Positions 43,980-51,313 of a stretch of DNA of 64,000 nt are shown here, piece by piece. Source of the stretch: Fructilactobacillus lindneri DSM 20690 = JCM 11027 (GTDB lineage: Bacteria > Bacillota > Bacilli > Lactobacillales > Lactobacillaceae); assembly GCF_002907375.1 (NCBI RefSeq), contig NZ_MIYK01000016.1:1-64000 (forward strand), given 5' to 3'. Each line of letters begins with the position of its first letter. Position 1 is the first letter of the stretch. The notes under the pieces were generated by a model, which was not told the DNA's origin, made no database searches, and worked only from the letters and a program-made list of their open reading frames with translations. The position numbers and the translations under genes are program-made.

Positions 43980-44148
43980 TATTAATTGCCTCTTCTCAAA
44001 AGATTGTTCACTATTCCACAAACTAAACTTTAAAACAAAATCGAAAATAAAACAATTAAATGAAATTGAAAAACAAGACATTTAAAGGAAAATTAATATG
44101 AATTTTTAATTACTTGCAAAATTAATATTAAAGTGTGATTATTGTTTT

Positions 44149-44442
44149 ATGGATATCAAACAATTAGACGAAAAAAATGAATTAAAACAACGCATCTTTT
44201 TTGCTCTTTCTGATCCTGGACGTTATAAAATAATCTCTATGCTTTACCACGTTGGTCATGAAATGGGGTGCAATGAATTAAACCAACATGTAGAGATTGA
44301 CAAATCTACTATGTCCTATCATCTTAAAACGCTCAGAAAAATTGGGATTACCAATACTCGTACTCAAGGAAGACAAAAGTTTGTGAGTTTGAATCAAGCT
44401 ACAATTGAAAAAGTTTTGCCCGGATTATTAGAGCAATTATAA
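44149..44442 (+). CDS. ArsR family transcriptional regulator
   Basis: A 97-residue winged helix protein (LSDPGRYKIISMLYH, HTH VEIDKSTMSYHLKTLRKIGI, wing TQGRQKFVSLN). It lacks recognisable metal sites and resembles the short ArsR proteins that control drug exporters, as does the one at 62018. An MFS gene follows by 73 bp. The ribosome site is poor. Confidence 0.85.
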   Translation: MDIKQLDEKNELKQRIFFALSDPGRYKIISMLYHVGHEMGCNELNQHVEIDKSTMSYHLKTLRKIGITNTRTQGRQKFVSLNQATIEKVLPGLLEQL

Positions 44443-44467
44443 TAAGCAGTTTCTGCTTATTTTTTTA
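44441..44467 (+). terminator. Terminator between arsR and MFS gene
   Basis: AATAAGCAG-TT-TCTGCTTATTTTTTT, a short stem with a T7 tract directly at the arsR stop. It should separate or attenuate expression of the downstream MFS gene. Confidence 0.7.
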
Positions 44468-44515
44468 AATCTAATTGTTTGATATTCATAAAACTATAAT
44501 TTAGGAGAACAAGAT

Positions 44516-45682
44516 ATGAAAAATCGACGTTTATCGTTTTTATTCTTTTTAGTAATGTTTGTGATTGGAACCGATACGTTTTTAGTATCACCTCTTTTAC
44601 CAACTTTAACTCACTATTACGGAATTTCTACTAGTGTTTCCGGTTTTATCGTTAGTTCATATGCGATTGGGTATATGTTAACTGCCCTAATCGTAGGACC
44701 AATTTCTGATAATCATGATCGTAAATTAATTCTTGTCGTTGGATTAATTACCTTTACATTGGCAACCGCTGCTTGCGGTTTAGCCAACACTTTTCCAATT
44801 ATGCTTTTCACTAGATTTGTTGCCGGGATAGCAGCTGCTTCAGCTGGACCACAAATCTGGGCTGCAATTCCTATCCTTTACCCTAAAGATCAAGTCGTAA
44901 AAGTAATGGGATATGCAACTTCAGGATTAGCAATCGCACAAATTATTGGAGTTCCATTAGGAAGTTTTCTCGCAGGTTGGTCTTGGCGGTTCCCCTTCTT
45001 CTTCGTAGGTGGAATTGCATTAATTTTAACTATTTTAATTATGTTATATTTACCAGATATTAAAACATCAACAACTGATAAAACTACTTCACTTAATATT
45101 TATCGCCACTTTTTCAAAAACAAACCAGCACTAAAACTATTATTTTCGTATTTATTATTTCAAACTGCTAATTTCTGTGCTTTTTCTTTTATCGGAACTT
45201 GGTTCTTCAAAAGCTTTTCGTTACCAGTTACAGCCATCGGTGGATTTATCTTAATTATCGGTGTTGGTCAGTTCGTTGGTAGTCTGTTAGGTTCTCGAAT
45301 AGTAAAATTATTAACCTTGCCAAGAGCATTTTTCTTAGAATTTGTCCTTTTTATTTTTGGATATCTCATTTTGCCATTTTCAACTTCAATCATCATGGCA
45401 ACCATTATTTTAGCCTTGATTTATTTTATTGGCGGAGCCATTTTCCCATTGTTTATGAGTACACTCCAGGCAACCGCCCCAAAAGAACGAGGTACAATGT
45501 CTTCATTAACTAATGCCGCCATGTACTTAGGTGAAGCAGTTGGTGGGGCGTTTGGTGGAATTTTAATCAAAAACTTTCCTGGCTTTTTCGGAATCTCGGT
45601 CTTTACCGCAATCGGTGTATTTTTAGCCATGTTATTGTATGCTCAACAAGGTTACTTTAAAGAAAATAAATCACATTCCTAA
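44516..45682 (+). CDS. MFS transporter (drug:H+ antiporter, 12 helices)
   Basis: A 388-residue major facilitator protein with motif A GPISDNHDRKLILVVGL and motif C-like ATSGLAIAQIIGVPLGSFLAG, characteristic of the DHA1/AraJ-YdhP group of exporters. ATG follows TAGGAGA. It lies after an ArsR gene on the same strand. Substrate unknown. Confidence 0.88.
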   Translation: MKNRRLSFLFFLVMFVIGTDTFLVSPLLPTLTHYYGISTSVSGFIVSSYAIGYMLTALIVGPISDNHDRKLILVVGLITFTLATAACGLANTFPIMLFTRFVAGIAAASAGPQIWAAIPILYPKDQVVKVMGYATSGLAIAQIIGVPLGSFLAGWSWRFPFFFVGGIALILTILIMLYLPDIKTSTTDKTTSLNIYRHFFKNKPALKLLFSYLLFQTANFCAFSFIGTWFFKSFSLPVTAIGGFILIIGVGQFVGSLLGSRIVKLLTLPRAFFLEFVLFIFGYLILPFSTSIIMATIILALIYFIGGAIFPLFMSTLQATAPKERGTMSSLTNAAMYLGEAVGGAFGGILIKNFPGFFGISVFTAIGVFLAMLLYAQQGYFKENKSHS

Positions 45683-45710
45683 AAAATGTCGTTAACATTT
45701 ATTAGAATAT

Positions 45711-45743
45711 AAAATCCCCGCCAGTTTAATTAGCGAGGATTTT
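45711..45743. terminator. Bidirectional terminator
   Basis: Stem AAAATCC.CGC / GCG.GGATTTT with an 11-nt loop, between the MFS gene and the convergent CMD-family pseudogene. Confidence 0.8.
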
Positions 45744-45755
45744 ATATTTATTAAA

Positions 45756-46078
45756 TTAATCCGTAAAAATTTCTTTTGCCAATTCCATTGCTGACCAAGC
45801 CTTAGGCCAACCAGCATAAAAGGCTAGTTGGGTAATTACTTCTACCATCTCGTCCTTAGTAACCCCATTCTTTTTTGCAATTTGCATATGGGCTTTTAAT
45901 TGTGGAAAGGGTCCCCTTGGGTTTGTAAACTAGCGCAGGTAATTAGACTGCGTTCTTTGGGAGATAACTTATCCTCTCGTGACCAGACCTGTCCAAATAA
46001 AACATCGTCGTTCAATTCTGCAAATTTAGGCGCAAAATCACCAAAATTATCATGTCCAGCTGTTTGTTTTTTTGTCAT
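45756..46078 (-). pseudogene. Carboxymuconolactone decarboxylase-family protein, frameshifted
   Basis: The first part (MTKKQTAGHDNFGDFAPKFAELNDD to SLITCASLQTQG) and the last part (PFPQLKAHMQIAKKNGVTKDE to MELAKEIFTD) are in different frames. The switch is in a GGGGACCC run at about 45912-45918, where loss of one base would explain it. Joined, they form a ~107-residue AhpD-like/CMD protein of normal size. The family includes peroxidase-like and decarboxylating enzymes. It is the last gene of a MerR-cupin-CMD unit, an arrangement I know from other lactobacilli. A homopolymer sequencing error is a real alternative. Confidence 0.82.
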
Positions 46079-46083
46079 AACTA

Positions 46084-46494
46084 TTATTCTCCTAACTTAT
46101 CGTATTCTGCATCAGTAACCGGTTCCAAAAATTCTGATTTTCCTTTTGTAATCGCAAGGTGTTCAAACCAGCTGGCTTTGGTAGCACCATGCCAGTGTTT
46201 AATATTACTTTTAGTGACAACTACATCTCCAGGAACCAGATGACGAGCTGGCTTACCTTCTTCTTGATACCAGCCTTCACCGCCTGTTACAAGTAAAATT
46301 TGATAGCCATAATGAACATGCCAGTTATTTCGACAGCCTGGTTCAAAAGTTACATTTCCAACGGTTGCATCAATGTCTGAATCATTTACCAACATGTCCA
46401 AAAAACTTTTTCCACTAAAATACTTCTCGTAGGCAGTATTGGGTTCTCCAACTGGAAAGATAATACCATTTTTTACATTTTCATTTTTCGTCAT
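46084..46494 (-). CDS. Cupin domain protein
   Basis: A 136-residue single cupin. Motif 1 appears as GCRNNWHVHYGYQILLVTGG (metal-binding histidines HxH) and motif 2 as PGDVVVTKSNIKHWHG. Such small cupins next to carboxymuconolactone decarboxylase-like proteins are predicted oxidoreductase or isomerase partners; the exact reaction is unknown. ATG follows GGAG. It lies between merR (14 bp upstream) and the CMD gene (5 bp downstream) in one operon. Confidence 0.85.
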   Translation of the reverse strand: MTKNENVKNGIIFPVGEPNTAYEKYFSGKSFLDMLVNDSDIDATVGNVTFEPGCRNNWHVHYGYQILLVTGGEGWYQEEGKPARHLVPGDVVVTKSNIKHWHGATKASWFEHLAITKGKSEFLEPVTDAEYDKLGE

Positions 46495-46508
46495 ATTTTA
46501 TAACTCCT

Positions 46509-46925
46509 CTATTCAAATCTTTTCAGATAATCAGCAAATTCTTCTGAAATAGAATGATCTAATTTCCCCTCATACCAATCAATCTTATGATTCAAAACTT
46601 CTAAGTGCATCTTCATTTCGTTAATTCGTGAAAGACTATTTGTTTGAACCTGCTGCAAAAGCTCTTTTCGTTGTGAAATCGTGTTGTCACCTTGAGCACG
46701 TAATTCTACATACTTTTTAATCTCATTCATCGACATTCCGGTCCCTTTGAGATGTAATAAAAATCCAATCCATCCAATGTCCTGTTTGGTATAATAACGC
46801 CGATCATTTTTATCTCGTTGCGGAATTATTAAACCTTCTCGTTCGTAATATCGTAAAGTATAAGGAGACAAACCCGTTAATTTACCAAACTTGCTAATTG
46901 AATAACATTCTTCCTTTTCAGTAAT
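46509..46925 (-). CDS. MerR family regulator, probable ATT start
   Basis: About 139 residues: N-terminal HTH (YSISKFGKLTGLSPYTLRYYEREGLI), DRRYYTKQDIGWIGFLLHLKGTGMS, then a coiled-coil. A strong site AAGGAGGTG (46941-46933) is 7 bases before ATT 46925. No ATG, GTG or TTG exists in frame between the promoter and the HTH. The GTG at 46955 overlaps the -10 box and cannot be translated from this promoter. First gene of the merR-cupin-CMD operon. No effector-binding cysteines are seen, so it is of the AdhR/NmlR-like redox or small-molecule type. Confidence 0.82.
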   Translation of the reverse strand: MTEKEECYSISKFGKLTGLSPYTLRYYEREGLIIPQRDKNDRRYYTKQDIGWIGFLLHLKGTGMSMNEIKKYVELRAQGDNTISQRKELLQQVQTNSLSRINEMKMHLEVLNHKIDWYEGKLDHSISEEFADYLKRFE

Positions 46926-46953
46926 AAACCTGCACCTCCTTATTAATATCTTC

Positions 46954-46984
46954 ACTTTATTACTTAGAGCGTACTCTAAGTCAA
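46954..46984 (-). promoter_or_regulatory. MerR-type promoter with 19-bp spacer
   Basis: TTGACT (46984-46979), 19-bp spacer, TAAAGT (46959-46954). The dyad CTTAGAGCGTACTCTAAG (46963-46980) fills the spacer. An overlong spacer with a central dyad is the classical MerR-activated layout. It drives the merR-cupin-CMD unit, implying autoregulation. Confidence 0.8.
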
Positions 46985-46987
46985 GAA

Positions 46988-47018
46988 AAAAGAACCTTCG
47001 TTATTAGCGAAAGTTATT
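46988..47018 (-). terminator. Terminator of the SDR gene
   Basis: On the minus strand AACTTTCG-N7-CGAAGGTT followed by CTTTTTTC, about 20 bp beyond the SDR stop. Confidence 0.72.
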
Positions 47019-47037
47019 TTTTAAATTAATTTTTATG

Positions 47038-47784
47038 TTAAATACCTTGACCTGTAGGACGAACTAAAATTTCATTAATATCAACATTCTCAGGTTGACT
47101 CATCATAAACACAGCTAATTCGGCAATGTTTTCTGGAGTCAAAGAACCATTTTTTTCTTTATTTGCAGCTAAATATTTATCTCTAATTTCATTATCATTA
47201 ACTGTTGAGAATAGGTTAGTTGCTACAGCACCCGGTGAAACAATTCCAGTCTTAATTCCATTTTGATGTTGTTCTTGTCTTAAGCCTTCCATAATAGCAC
47301 GCACTGCAAATTTAGATCCATTATAAACAGCTGAACCAGGATAAACAACGTGTCCGGCAACTGAATCAGTTGCCATAATCAAACCGTTTCCTTGTTTCTT
47401 CATTTGTGGGACTGCTGCGACAATTCCATTTAAAACACCCATAATATTAGTGTTTAAAATTGCTTGCCATTCTGCTAATTTTTTAGGATCATCAACCATT
47501 CCTTGTGGCATAATCCCAGCATTGTTATAAAGAACATCTAACTTTCCAAATTTTTCAATTGCTGAATCAACCAAATCCTGTACATCTTCTGATTTAGTTA
47601 CATCAGTCAATTTGTAAGCAAAGTTTTCTGGATGCGAAACTTCTGTTGCCATCTTTTCTAATTTTGCTTGGTTACGCGAACCAACTACCACCTTAGCCCC
47701 TCTTTCGAGCGCTAATTTTGTGGTTGCTTCACCCATTCCTGATGATCCACCTGTGATTACTACTACTTTATTTTTAATTGTCAT
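47038..47784 (-). CDS. Short-chain dehydrogenase/reductase
   Basis: About 248 residues with the classical SDR marks: TGGSSGMGEATT (NAD(P) loop), NNAGIMPQG, catalytic Ser/Tyr/Lys as DSVAGHVVYPGSAVYNGSKFAV, and SPGAVATNLF. Substrate unknown. ATG 47784 follows AAAGGGGA. Divergent from a merR gene, whose product probably activates it through a 19-bp-spacer promoter between them. Confidence 0.92.
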   Translation of the reverse strand: MTIKNKVVVITGGSSGMGEATTKLALERGAKVVVGSRNQAKLEKMATEVSHPENFAYKLTDVTKSEDVQDLVDSAIEKFGKLDVLYNNAGIMPQGMVDDPKKLAEWQAILNTNIMGVLNGIVAAVPQMKKQGNGLIMATDSVAGHVVYPGSAVYNGSKFAVRAIMEGLRQEQHQNGIKTGIVSPGAVATNLFSTVNDNEIRDKYLAANKEKNGSLTPENIAELAVFMMSQPENVDINEILVRPTGQGI

Positions 47785-47815
47785 TATAAATTCCCCTTTC
47801 AATTTGACTAATCTA

Positions 47816-47846
47816 AATATAAACCTTAACGTTAAGGTTAAGTCAA
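47816..47846 (-). promoter_or_regulatory. MerR-type promoter of the SDR gene
   Basis: TTGACT (47846-47841), 19-bp spacer and TATATT (47821-47816) on the minus strand. The spacer contains the dyad CCTTAACGTTAAGG. Same architecture as the promoter at 46954 but a different dyad sequence, so a different MerR protein. Confidence 0.82.
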
Positions 47847-47864
47847 GAAAGGAGCTTATAATTT

Positions 47865-48227
47865 ATGAAAATTAAAGAAGTTAGTGAAATAACGGACTTA
47901 ACTGCAGTAACTCTTCGTTATTATGAAAAAAGTGGACTGATTCCATCAATTCAAAGAAAAAATGGAATTCGTAATTACACTGAGACAGACATAGAAGCAA
48001 TCAACTTCATCAAATGCATGCGAGCTGCTGGTCTTTCTGTTAAATCATTAGTTAAATATATGGATTTATTTAATCGCAATGAAGATACAACCAGTCTTCG
48101 AAAACAAATTTTAGCCACAGAACAACAAAAACTAAAAAAACAAATCGCAGTCATGCAGAAATCTGTAGAAATTATTGATCATAAGTTAGAATTATATGAT
48201 CAAGGAGCTTTCAAAAACGTTCATTAA
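47865..48227 (+). CDS. MerR family regulator of the SDR gene
   Basis: A 120-residue MerR protein: MKIKEVSEITDLTAVTLRYYEKSGLI, IRNYTETDIEAINFIKCMRAAGLS, and a C-terminal coiled-coil. ATG follows AAAGGAG. It is divergent from the SDR gene it is expected to activate. It ends 2 bp before the convergent YjbR-like gene. Confidence 0.9.
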   Translation: MKIKEVSEITDLTAVTLRYYEKSGLIPSIQRKNGIRNYTETDIEAINFIKCMRAAGLSVKSLVKYMDLFNRNEDTTSLRKQILATEQQKLKKQIAVMQKSVEIIDHKLELYDQGAFKNVH

Positions 48228-48229
48228 AA

Positions 48230-48586
48230 TTAACTAGTTAAATCATAACTCTCATCAATTAAACCTTTAAGTTCTTTAAAATTTTCATAGATATCCAAAT
48301 CGACACTTATCCAATGCTCTTTATTCATATGGTAAGCGGGAAAGATACCTTTTTTAGATTGCAATAATCCCACTAATTCCTTTTGAACCTTTAAATCAAT
48401 CACATAATTTTCAGCTGTCCCATTTATCCCTAATTTTACTTCGGGAACATTCATAATAATTCCATACCATTTTCCGTTCGAGGTATGTTTTAAAACACAA
48501 TAATCTGGAAACTTTTTGAAAATATAAGCTGGTTTAGTATCATAAGCATCATTAACGTAATCTAAAACTTCTTTTTTAGTAATCAT
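48230..48586 (-). CDS. MmcQ/YjbR family protein
   Basis: A 118-residue protein of the MmcQ/YjbR (CyaY-like fold) family: FKKFPDYCVLKHTSNGKWYGIIMNVP and a C-terminal HMNKEHWISVDLD. Members are often labelled DNA-binding, but function is unproven. Complete by length. No operon partner. Confidence 0.82.
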   Translation of the reverse strand: MITKKEVLDYVNDAYDTKPAYIFKKFPDYCVLKHTSNGKWYGIIMNVPEVKLGINGTAENYVIDLKVQKELVGLLQSKKGIFPAYHMNKEHWISVDLDIYENFKELKGLIDESYDLTS

Positions 48587-48615
48587 TTATTTACCTTCTA
48601 ATAATTTAATTGTAA

Positions 48616-48652
48616 ATAAAAAAATAACTGTCTATTAGACAGTTATTTTTTA
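48616..48652. terminator. Terminator downstream of the tRNA-like gene
   Basis: Stem AAAATAACTGTCTA / TAGACAGTTATTTT with T-runs on both strands; 7 bp beyond the tRNA 3' end. Confidence 0.82.
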
Positions 48653-48658
48653 TATAAA

Positions 48659-48731
48659 TGGGCAGCCAAGGAATTGAACCTCAATCTTTCGGACAAAGGA
48701 TCCGCTGCTCTAGCATTTGAGCTAGCCGCCC
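48659..48731 (-). tRNA. tRNA-Lys(CTT)-like gene with abnormal anticodon loop
   Basis: A 73-nt cloverleaf: acceptor GGGCGGC/GCTGCCC, TA at 8-9, D stem GCTC/GAGC, anticodon arm GCGGA-TCCTTTG-TCCGA, T arm TGAGG-TTCAATT-CCTTG, discriminator A, no encoded CCA. The anticodon by position is CTT (Lys), and the acceptor and anticodon stem resemble tRNA-Lys(CTT) of other Gram-positives. But position 33 is C instead of the near-universal T, position 37 is a pyrimidine, 27-43 is mismatched, and the D loop AAATGCTA lacks the GG pair. It is likely a degenerate or specialised tRNA. Confidence 0.65.
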
Positions 48732-48771
48732 AAAACCTTACTTAATTATTCTAACATTTTATTAAAAAATT

Positions 48772-49224
48772 TCAACCGTTGAGTGGATAAACAACGTGAA
48801 AAGTTTCTAAAATCATTTTAGCGGCTTCTGGTTTAAAAAGTTGTCCCATCTCTTGATATTCCTTAACAAAAAAATCTTGATGAGCTTTTCTCCAGTAATT
48901 TAAAGTTCGGTCTCCCTCGCCTTCTTGGTAAGCATGCTCTTCACTAACATCTAGATAATTACAAATTTTCACATCGTCATTCATAATGATACAAACTGGA
49001 TCATCATTTCCATCTAAAATTACATCATATGCATTTTTAATAGGTAATGGTTCATCTGATTCATACAAGTCTAAGGCACTCGTAGTCGCAGTCTTAGTTC
49101 CAGTCAAAACCAAATGTGCTAATTTATCAGCTTCAACACCGTATTGATAACTAGCTTGTAGCTGGGCATCACTTGGAATTGCATGGGATGTTTTGGCTTG
49201 TTCAAAATACTCTAAAGGCGTCAT
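48772..49224 (-). CDS. ASCH domain protein
   Basis: A 150-residue protein with the ASCH fold: LVLTGTKTATTSALDLYESDEPLP (the GxKxxT core), VCIIMNDDVKICNYLDVSEEHAYQEGEGDRTLNYWRKAHQDFF. This is the YtfG/amidohydrolase-like ASCH group. Some ASCH proteins hydrolyse acetylcytidine or bind RNA; function here is unknown. It ends just upstream of the SMR gene on the same strand order (SMR first, 22-bp gap), so they may be co-transcribed. Confidence 0.85.
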   Translation of the reverse strand: MTPLEYFEQAKTSHAIPSDAQLQASYQYGVEADKLAHLVLTGTKTATTSALDLYESDEPLPIKNAYDVILDGNDDPVCIIMNDDVKICNYLDVSEEHAYQEGEGDRTLNYWRKAHQDFFVKEYQEMGQLFKPEAAKMILETFHVVYPLNG

Positions 49225-49246
49225 CAGAAAATCCTTTGCATCGTTC

Positions 49247-49567
49247 TTAGTGTCCTGCGGTCATCTTTATTCCAATAATACCAATAATTAGCAATGCAAT
49301 AAATACCCAAGTTATCATTGGAATTTGATCTTTGAAAAAAATTACTCCTACAAAAATAGAGCCAACCGCACCAATTCCCGTCCAAACTGGATAAGCAATA
49401 CTTAAAGGCAAATGTTTAACTGATAAGGCTAAAAATCCAAAACTTAATATCATTCCTAAAATAGTAGTAATACTAAAAAATAAATTCGTAAAACCATTGC
49501 TCAATTTCATCGTAGTCGCCCACACAACCTCAAATATTCCTGCAATTATTAAATAAATCCACGTCAT
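49247..49567 (-). CDS. SMR family exporter, Gdx/SugE-like (guanidinium or quaternary ammonium)
   Basis: About 106 residues, four helices. MTWIYLIIAGIFEVVWATTMKLSNGF has the active glutamate (about residue 13) and the W/A/K pattern of the Gdx (SugE) guanidinium exporters rather than EmrE, and AYPVWTGIGAVGSIFVGVIFFKD is the family's helix-3 segment. It works as a dual-topology dimer or with a partner; no second SMR gene is adjacent. ATG 49567 follows AAGGAG. A terminator-bearing leader precedes it. Confidence 0.88.
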   Translation of the reverse strand: MTWIYLIIAGIFEVVWATTMKLSNGFTNLFFSITTILGMILSFGFLALSVKHLPLSIAYPVWTGIGAVGSIFVGVIFFKDQIPMITWVFIALLIIGIIGIKMTAGH

Positions 49568-49588
49568 TTTATTTATTCTCCTTAAAAA

Positions 49589-49675
49589 AATAAAAGCACC
49601 TATAAAGTTCTTCATTGACCTAATGAACTTTATAAATGCTTTCTCGCCCGGTGGCGATTAATATTAAATTATTTT
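49589..49675 (-). ncRNA. Structured leader / candidate riboswitch of the SMR gene
   Basis: From the predicted start (~49675) the minus strand gives an AU stretch, then a compact GC hairpin CGCC-ACCG-GGCG (49656-49645) followed by GAGAAAGC, then a long terminator stem (AAAGCA..TATAAAGTTC / GAACTTTATA..TGCTTTT, 49642-49591) and a T7 run. GAGAAAGC overlaps the terminator's 5' arm, so ligand folding of the CCGGGCGAG core could block the terminator. Guanidine riboswitches control Gdx exporters; the core is reminiscent of small guanidine classes, but I cannot assign one. Confidence 0.6.
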
Positions 49676-49680
49676 AAATT

Positions 49681-49709
49681 GATATTACTAAATTAAAAGA
49701 TCAGTGTCA
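49681..49709 (-). promoter_or_regulatory. Promoter of the SMR gene
   Basis: TTGACA (49709-49704), 17-bp spacer, TAATAT (49686-49681) on the minus strand. Near-consensus; it places the transcript start about 107 nt before the SMR ATG. It lies immediately beyond the catalase stop. Confidence 0.82.
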
Positions 49710-49710
49710 A

Positions 49711-51156
49711 TCAATTTTTGATTTCATCTAAATCCAATCCAAGTGCATCAGCAACCCTAGTCCCATAATCTGGATCAGCTTGATAAAACTGTCTTGTTTC
49801 CAAAACTTGAATTTCATGATTATCCACTGAACCAAGACCTTTTTTAATCGTAGCAATTAATCGATCTTGTTCTTCTTTACTATACAAGCGATACAAATCT
49901 CCAGCTTGTGTATAGAAGTCCTGATCATAAGGTTTATAAGTTCCTGTTTCTCCATGAAGTTGGGCTGGTTTTACAGCTACATTAGGATCTTCGACTGGAC
50001 CGCCTTTACTATTAGGTTCGTAATTAACACCATTACCTTGATGATCCGCCATAGCTCCATCTCGTTCATAAGTATGAACTTCGTTTTTAGGGCGATTAAC
50101 TTCTAATTGTTCAAAATTGGCACCTAAACGATATCGTTGCGCATCTTTATATCCAAATAATCGTCCTTGCAATAGTTTATCTGGAGAAGCTTCAATTCCT
50201 GGGACTAAATTGGCAGGTGAAAAAGCGATTTCTTCCACTTCGTCAAAATAATTAGTTGGACTTTCATTTAAAGTAAATTCTCCCACTTCTTGCAGTGGAT
50301 AATCGTGATGAGAAACAACTTTGGTAACGTCAAAAATATCATCGTGGTAATCAAGTCCGGCTTGATAAGGAATGATTTGCACACAAACTTTCCAAGTTGG
50401 ATAATTATGGTTTTTGATTGCATCATATAAATCATGTAGCAAGTAATCTGTATCTTCAGAAGCTGCTTTTGCAGCAACTTCATCAGTCATATTTTTGACT
50501 CCCTGCTGACTAATAAAGTGATATTTAACCCAAACCGCTTCACCATCTTTGTTAACCCATTTATATGTGTGACTGCCATATCCATTCATGTTTCGATAAC
50601 TAGCTGGATTACCACGGTCACCCATTAAGTAAGTAACTTGATGTACTGATTCGGGTGAATGTGACCAAAAATCCCATTGCATTTCATCATCACGCATATG
50701 TGTTTGTGGATCTCGCTTTTGCGAATGAATGAAATCAGGAAACTTCAACGGATCATTAATAAAGAAGACCGGGGTATTATTTCCAACAATGTCATAATTA
50801 CCATCACGAGTGTAAAACTTAAGTGCATATCCGCGAACATCGCGAATTGTATCAGGATATCCAGCTTCCCCAGCAACTTGAGAAAAACGTGCTGCCATTG
50901 GTGTTTCTTTTCCAACGCCATTAAACAAGTCCGCCTTGGTATACTTGCTCATGTCATGAGTAAGCTTAAAAACTCCTTTAGCACCAGCACCTTTTGCATG
51001 AACGACCCGTTCTGGAATTCGTTCACGATTAAAATGTGCTAACTTTTCTAAAAGTTGATAATCCTGCATCAAAACAGGACCTCGAACTCCAGCAGTTTGA
51101 GAATGCTCGTTATTTGCCCATGGTTGCCCAGCTTTAGTGGTTAATTTTTTTGTCAT
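49711..51156 (-). CDS. katA: Haem catalase
   Basis: A 481-residue small-subunit catalase. Distal histidine in RIPERVVHAKGAGAKG (about residue 53), conserved asparagine region DIVGNNTPVFF, and proximal haem tyrosine in GRLFGYKDAQRYRLG. It decomposes hydrogen peroxide and requires haem taken from outside in most lactobacilli. ATG at 51156. No PerR box was recognised upstream by eye. Confidence 0.96.
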   Translation of the reverse strand: MTKKLTTKAGQPWANNEHSQTAGVRGPVLMQDYQLLEKLAHFNRERIPERVVHAKGAGAKGVFKLTHDMSKYTKADLFNGVGKETPMAARFSQVAGEAGYPDTIRDVRGYALKFYTRDGNYDIVGNNTPVFFINDPLKFPDFIHSQKRDPQTHMRDDEMQWDFWSHSPESVHQVTYLMGDRGNPASYRNMNGYGSHTYKWVNKDGEAVWVKYHFISQQGVKNMTDEVAAKAASEDTDYLLHDLYDAIKNHNYPTWKVCVQIIPYQAGLDYHDDIFDVTKVVSHHDYPLQEVGEFTLNESPTNYFDEVEEIAFSPANLVPGIEASPDKLLQGRLFGYKDAQRYRLGANFEQLEVNRPKNEVHTYERDGAMADHQGNGVNYEPNSKGGPVEDPNVAVKPAQLHGETGTYKPYDQDFYTQAGDLYRLYSKEEQDRLIATIKKGLGSVDNHEIQVLETRQFYQADPDYGTRVADALGLDLDEIKN

Positions 51157-51277
51157 TAGTTATCACTCTTTCCAATTGCGATATTAATTGCACACAATTT
51201 ACAACTTTATTACATAACTATTTGCAAGTAATGTCAATGTAAAGGCTCATTTAAAAAATAAATATTAGATAATAAAA

Positions 51278-51309
51278 GAAGTTAAATCCATAATGAATTT
51301 AACTTTTTT
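51278..51309 (-). terminator. Terminator of the DUF2075 gene
   Basis: On the minus strand AAGTTAAATTC-N5-GGATTTAACTTC followed by TTTT, just beyond the DUF2075 stop. Confidence 0.7.
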
Positions 51310-51313
51310 GTTT

